Shown: piece by piece, positions 60,208-64,000 of the stretch
How positions within the stretch are numbered: the first letter of the stretch is position 1
How the letters are laid out: each line of letters begins with the position of its first letter
Source: Achromobacter veterisilvae
GTDB taxonomy: Bacteria > Pseudomonadota > Gammaproteobacteria > Burkholderiales > Burkholderiaceae_B
NCBI RefSeq assembly: GCF_900496975.1
Contig: NZ_UFQC01000030.1
Coordinates: forward strand, 1-64,000
Length of the DNA stretch: 64,000 nt
Direction of reading: 5' to 3'
Position numbers and translations under genes: made by a program
The notes under the pieces: model-generated
Seen by the model: the letters and a program-made list of their open reading frames with translations, nothing else
Databases searched by the model: none
What the model was told of the DNA's origin: nothing

Positions 60208-61707
60208 TCACAGCGCGTGCAGCTCGGGATAGGGGCCGTCGCGCAAGGCGTAGGCCGACAGCACCAGGTCGCGCACCGCCCGGCGGCTGATCTTGCCCTG
60301 CGGGTTGCGCGGCAGGGCCTCGACCGCCACATAGGCGCGCGGATGCTTGTAGCGGGCCAGCCCCGCGACCCGCTGGCTCGCGGCCTCCTGCCAGCCCTCG
60401 CCGGCCCGCTCGGCCACCGCCACGATGACCTCGCCCCAGTAGTCCGAAGGCAGCGCGACCACGCAGATCTCGCCGCAGCCCGGCATGCCGGCCAGCGCCC
60501 CCTCGATCTCGTCGGGATAGATCTTGTAGCCGCCGCTCTTGATGACGTCGGCCATGCGGCCCAGCAGCCACAAACGGCCCCGCGGGTCGATGCGGCCGAG
60601 GTCCCCAGTCCGGTGCCAGCCGTCGGCATCGGGCGGATGAAAGCCGCCCTCGTCGACGTGGCCGATATACATATGACGCGAGCGCAGCTCGATCTCGTCC
60701 TGGGCATTGATGCGCAGTTGCACGCCGGGCGCCGGCCATCCCAGACACGCGCCCTCCCCGTCGCCGGCGGCAAAGCAGGCCTCGGTGGCCTCCGGATCCA
60801 GCACCGTGATGGGATTGACGTTCTCGCTCTTGCCGTAGGTCACGCGCACGCGCGGGCCGAACAGCGCGCGCGCCTTGGCGTACAGGCCGGGGGTCAGGGT
60901 CTGCGTGCCGGTGAACACGCAGCGCACGCCGGGGAAGTGTTCCCCCTCGAACGCCGCGGCCAGTTTGGCCAGCACGGTGGGCGGCGCGAACACCGCATCC
61001 AGCGTGCCGCCGCGCAGCGCCTGCCCGGCCACCTCCACGTCCACCCCGTTGAGCAGCAGGGCCGTGCCGCCATAGTCCATCCAGGCGCGAGCCTGCATGG
61101 ACGCGCCGTGCACGTAGGGCGTCATCAGCAATACGCGGGAGCCCGGCCCGGGCGTAAAGGGCAGCACGGCGCGCAGCATGACCGCGGCCAGCCAGCGCCT
61201 TCCCTGGTCGTACACCAGCGCCTTGGGTTTGCCCGTGGTGCCCGACGAAAAAATGATGCGCCCCCAGTCCGCGGCCGGAACGGCCGGCAGCACCGACGGC
61301 TCGGCCAGCGGCGCGATGTCTTCGCAGAGGATGAGGCGGGCGCCCAGGTCGCGCACGGTGTCGGCATGCGCCCGGTCGGTGACGATATGGCTCATCGGCG
61401 TGAGGCGCTGGCTCCAGCGGATCTCCTCCCGCGTGTAGGCCGCGTTCAGATGCACCAGGCACACGCCGCCGACGGTGGCGCCGTAATCGGCCCAGACGGC
61501 CGCGCGGCCGTTGGGCAAGTAGATGCCCACGCATGCGCCCGGGCCGGCGCCATCCTCGGCGAGCACGCGCGCCAGGGCATGGGCCCGCGCGTTCAACTCG
61601 GAGAACGTGAGCCGGCCCTGGCCGTCGTCGACGGCCACGCCGTCCGGAAAGCGCCCGGCCAGCGTATGCAGCTCCAGCGACCAGGGTATCGTGTCGGCGA
61701 TCGTCAT
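60208..61707 (-). CDS. Acyl-CoA synthetase (AMP-forming ligase)
   Basis: A 499-residue ANL-family ligase: P-loop IIFSSGTTGKPKALV, A5 YGKSENVN, the adenylate motif GDLGRIDPRGRLWL, and the catalytic Lys in NPQGKISR. It activates a carboxylate as an acyl-CoA. It lies 3 bp after the MmgE/PrpD gene and is the last gene of a minus-strand operon that starts beyond the right edge with an acyl-CoA dehydrogenase. Confidence 0.92.
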   Translation of the reverse strand: MTIADTIPWSLELHTLAGRFPDGVAVDDGQGRLTFSELNARAHALARVLAEDGAGPGACVGIYLPNGRAAVWADYGATVGGVCLVHLNAAYTREEIRWSQRLTPMSHIVTDRAHADTVRDLGARLILCEDIAPLAEPSVLPAVPAADWGRIIFSSGTTGKPKALVYDQGRRWLAAVMLRAVLPFTPGPGSRVLLMTPYVHGASMQARAWMDYGGTALLLNGVDVEVAGQALRGGTLDAVFAPPTVLAKLAAAFEGEHFPGVRCVFTGTQTLTPGLYAKARALFGPRVRVTYGKSENVNPITVLDPEATEACFAAGDGEGACLGWPAPGVQLRINAQDEIELRSRHMYIGHVDEGGFHPPDADGWHRTGDLGRIDPRGRLWLLGRMADVIKSGGYKIYPDEIEGALAGMPGCGEICVVALPSDYWGEVIVAVAERAGEGWQEAASQRVAGLARYKHPRAYVAVEALPRNPQGKISRRAVRDLVLSAYALRDGPYPELHAL

Positions 61708-61710
61708 GGC

Positions 61711-63090
61711 TCAGCCCCGGAACAGGGTGCGGACGTCGTCGATCTGCGCCAGGCTCGCGAGCCGGTCGTAGAGCGCGCCGGCGGACGGCAGCGCCGATGC
61801 GTCGGCCCCGGCCTGGCGGCGCCAGACGGCCATGCAGTCCTCGAATTTGGCGCGAAGATCCGCCTCGGCCAACGGCAGGTGCGCGTGGCCGCGGGGATAG
61901 CGGACCTCGCCGGAGCGCAGGACCCGCCCGTCGCGCATGTCGATTTCTACCGTGTCGTAGCGCGAGAACGCCGAATCCTCCGGGTCGGGCGCTTCGACAA
62001 TCCCGATCTCCACCTTGCCGTACAGCGCGCGCATGGCCGGCTCGTTGACGAAGGCGTCGTCCAGTTCGGACAGGCCCACCTTGCGCCGCAGGAGCGCGGC
62101 CGCCACCGCGAACTGGGCGCTGAACTTTGCCTCCAGCGCGGTGACCGGCGCCGCATTGCGCAGCATCGACGCTTGCGGCCGGCCGATGCCGACCCGGACC
62201 CAAGCAACCTGCTCGGCGTCCAGGTCCGCCTCGCGCGCGAGGTCGATCACGGCGTCGATGATGCGATGGCCCGAGTAGCAGACCGGGTACTTCTTGATGG
62301 ACAGGCCGGTGGCCAAAATGCGCGGCTCGCCGGGCACGTACGCGCGCTCGCGGTCGGCCTGCCCGCGCGGCGAAAGCGCGGCCAGGAAGCCCGCGTGATG
62401 CTCCAGGGCGTCGTCCGCGGCGGTCAGGCCCAGGCCCGCGAGCGTCACGGCCTCGAAGGCCTGCGCCGCCACCCGGCCCGCGTGCAGCGGCTTGGTCATG
62501 GTGCCGAAATTGGCGACCAGGCCGCTGGCCAGGCTGGCGCCGATGGCCAGCGCGCGCGCCGCGACCGGCGCCTCGAAACCGCGCAGGCGGGCGAGCGCGG
62601 CGGTGGCCGCCACGGTGCCGAAAACCGCGGTCGGGTGCCAGCCCTTGATGTGATACGGGTCGGGCTCGCGCGCGGCCAGCTCGGCCCAGACCTCGTAGCC
62701 CACGATATAGGCCCGCAGGCAGTCGCGGCCCGAAGCGCCCTGGGCATGCCCCTGCGCCAGGATGGCGGCCGTGAGCGCCGCGCTGGGATGGCCCGAGAGC
62801 GCCACGTCGTCGTAGTCCAGCGCATGGCTCGCCACGCCGTTGACGAAGGCGGCCCGGGCGGGAGGCAGCGCCTCGCCGCCGAACCACAGCGGCGCGCCGC
62901 CCTCGGCGGGGCCGGCCTGGCCGCGGGCGTAGTCCAGCGCGATGCGGGTCACGGCTTCGTCGCGGGCGGCCAATGCCACGGCGATCGTGTCGGTCATGCC
63001 CTGGCGAGCGATGCTCTCGGCCTGCGCCCGGCGCGGGCCGAGTTCGGGTTGGGCGACGTAGGCGGCCAGCGCCTGGGTGAGTCCGGTCAT
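61711..63090 (-). CDS. MmgE/PrpD-family protein
   Basis: A 459-residue MmgE/PrpD protein: ASHALDYDDVALSGHPSAAL, GYEVWAELAAREPDPYHIKGWHPTAV and the long C-terminal domain (SIKKYPVCYSGHRIID). Family members include 2-methylcitrate dehydratase and aconitate decarboxylase; this copy sits with acyl-CoA enzymes, not with methylcitrate genes. A role in dehydrating or decarboxylating an imported tricarboxylate-like acid is possible. Confidence 0.92.
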   Translation of the reverse strand: MTGLTQALAAYVAQPELGPRRAQAESIARQGMTDTIAVALAARDEAVTRIALDYARGQAGPAEGGAPLWFGGEALPPARAAFVNGVASHALDYDDVALSGHPSAALTAAILAQGHAQGASGRDCLRAYIVGYEVWAELAAREPDPYHIKGWHPTAVFGTVAATAALARLRGFEAPVAARALAIGASLASGLVANFGTMTKPLHAGRVAAQAFEAVTLAGLGLTAADDALEHHAGFLAALSPRGQADRERAYVPGEPRILATGLSIKKYPVCYSGHRIIDAVIDLAREADLDAEQVAWVRVGIGRPQASMLRNAAPVTALEAKFSAQFAVAAALLRRKVGLSELDDAFVNEPAMRALYGKVEIGIVEAPDPEDSAFSRYDTVEIDMRDGRVLRSGEVRYPRGHAHLPLAEADLRAKFEDCMAVWRRQAGADASALPSAGALYDRLASLAQIDDVRTLFRG

Positions 63091-63117
63091 GGTGGGTTCC
63101 TTATGAAGGGCGCGGGT

Positions 63118-64000
63118 TCAGAACGAACGCGGCATGCCGAGGATGTGCTGGCCGATATAGGAGAGGATCAGATTGGTCGAGATCGGCGCGATCTGCAGCA
63201 GCCGGGTCTCGCGCCACTTGCGCTCCACGTCGTATTCGCGCGCGAAGCCGAAGCCGCCATGCGTCTGCAGGCAGGCCTCGGCCGCGTGCCAGGACGCTTC
63301 GGAGGCCAGCATCTTGCCCATGTTCGCTTCGTCGCCGCAGGGCAGGCCCGCCTGGAACAAGGTGGCCGCCTTGCGCAGCAGGAGGTCGGCGGCCTGCGTC
63401 TCGGCATAGGCGCGCGCGATGGGAAACTGGATGCCCTGGTTCTGGCCGATGGGCCGGTCGAACACGCGCCGCTCGCTGGCATAGGCGGCGGCCGTGCGGA
63501 TGAACCAGCGCGCATCGCCGATCGCTTCCGACGCCACCAGGATGCGCTCGGCGTTCATGCCGTCCAGGATGTAGCGAAAGCCCTTGCCTTCCTCGCCGAT
63601 CAGGCTGTCGGCGGGAATGCGCAGGTTGTCGAAGAAGACCTCGGTGGTGTTGTGATTGATCATGGCCTTCAGCGGCCGGATCTCCATGCCCTTGCCCAGC
63701 GCCTCGCGAATATCGACCAGGAAGACGGACAGGCCATCGCTCTTCTTGCCCACCTCGTCGTAAGGCGTCGTCCGGGCCAGCAGCAGCATCAGGTCGGATT
63801 GCAGGGCGCGCGACGTCCACACCTTCTGGCCGTTGACGACATAGCTGTCGCCGTCGCGCACCGCGCGCGTCTTCAGGCGCGTGGTGTCGGTGCCGCTGGT
63901 GGGCTCGGTGACGCCGAAGGCCTGCAGGCGCAGTTCGCCGCGCGCGATGGCCGGCAGGTAGCGGGCCTTCTGCTCGGCGCTGCCGTGGCGCAGCAGCGTG
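63118..64000 (-). CDS. Acyl-CoA dehydrogenase, 5' part off the right edge
   Basis: The frame is open to the right edge. The visible about 293 residues are the central and C-terminal part: AFGVTEPTSGTDTTRLKT, SYVVNGQKVWTSRALQSD, INHNTTEVFFDNLRIP, RRVFDRPIGQNQGIQFP and the C-terminal QTHGGFGFAREYDVERKWRE. The missing N-terminal alpha-helical domain must lie outside the window. It precedes MmgE/PrpD and the acyl-CoA ligase in the same operon, so acid activation and alpha,beta-oxidation are encoded together. Confidence 0.92.
   Translation of the reverse strand, partial: TLLRHGSAEQKARYLPAIARGELRLQAFGVTEPTSGTDTTRLKTRAVRDGDSYVVNGQKVWTSRALQSDLMLLLARTTPYDEVGKKSDGLSVFLVDIREALGKGMEIRPLKAMINHNTTEVFFDNLRIPADSLIGEEGKGFRYILDGMNAERILVASEAIGDARWFIRTAAAYASERRVFDRPIGQNQGIQFPIARAYAETQAADLLLRKAATLFQAGLPCGDEANMGKMLASEASWHAAEACLQTHGGFGFAREYDVERKWRETRLLQIAPISTNLILSYIGQHILGMPRSF

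Noticed and set aside
58349..62887. 1512-codon minus-strand frame across several genes
   Set aside because: It covers genes with strong motifs in other frames, including plus-strand genes and promoter DNA, and its composition is low complexity Arg/Gly/Ala. It is a GC-driven shadow frame.
1..64000. Mobile elements, prophage or genomic island borders
   Set aside because: No transposase, integrase, tRNA-adjacent repeat or sudden composition change was seen beyond short AT-rich promoters; the window reads as ordinary chromosome.

Overview
The window is GC-rich, densely coding DNA from a Gram-negative bacterium. It most resembles a betaproteobacterium of the Alcaligenaceae (Bordetella/Achromobacter type). 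The reasons are the GC content, three Bug/TctC-type periplasmic receptors without cognate TctAB, several carboxylate and amino-acid uptake cassettes each with its own LysR or GntR regulator, many CoA-dependent enzymes, and a TonB receptor. This placement is inferred from gene content, not from a marker gene. No rRNA, tRNA, CRISPR array, transposase or prophage gene was found.

Layout, left to right. 1-4749 (minus): an operon with a fused alpha/beta 2-oxo acid dehydrogenase E1, two short-chain dehydrogenases, a GntR regulator and the start of a lipoyl E2 that runs off the left edge. 4930-7041 (minus): a ZnuD-like zinc TonB receptor with a His-rich loop, a terminator and a pair of Zur-like boxes. 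7134-7439: a non-coding cluster of palindromic GGTGTC-N-GACACC repeats carrying a partial duplication. 7466-15322 (minus): a seven-gene operon with a Pot-type ABC transporter, two amidohydrolases and a COG0523 metallochaperone-type GTPase. 15551-19086: an MFS transporter and a DUF2817 peptidase with a divergent LysR. 19083-27446: a HyuA/DUF917 pair divergent from a complete Dpp/Opp-type ABC transporter. 27508-28410: a LysR. 28501-33904: a GntR regulator and a four-carbon acid-sugar (threonate/erythronate) pathway, otnC-otnI-denD-ltnD-otnK.

34065-38204 (minus) is the most unusual block. It holds an HAD phosphatase and a UbiA prenyltransferase (resembling polyprenyl-phosphate-pentose synthesis), an ArnE-like small membrane protein lacking the EmrE glutamate, and two tandem paralogous polytopic membrane proteins of unassigned family. 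Together they read as a candidate lipid-linked pentose transfer system for surface or protein decoration. 38465-47371 is a Liv-type ABC importer with a GntR regulator, an alpha/beta hydrolase carrying an extra N-terminal domain, an MBL hydrolase, and a divergent CMD/beta-hydroxyacid dehydrogenase pair; three repeated 13-bp GntR-like operators lie in the divergent promoter. 47428-50370: a SecD-P1-like periplasmic protein and a NarX/NarL-type two-component system with a periplasmic domain.

50593-64000 is a carboxylate/acyl-CoA catabolic region: enoyl-CoA hydratase, class III CoA-transferase, three Bug receptors, a LysR, a fused double acyl-CoA dehydrogenase, a quinone oxidoreductase, an acyl-CoA ligase, MmgE/PrpD and a partial acyl-CoA dehydrogenase at the right edge. 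Overall this is a chromosomal nutrient-scavenging region built of modular import-plus-catabolism cassettes. Functions are inferred from motifs and gene order; no database search was possible.
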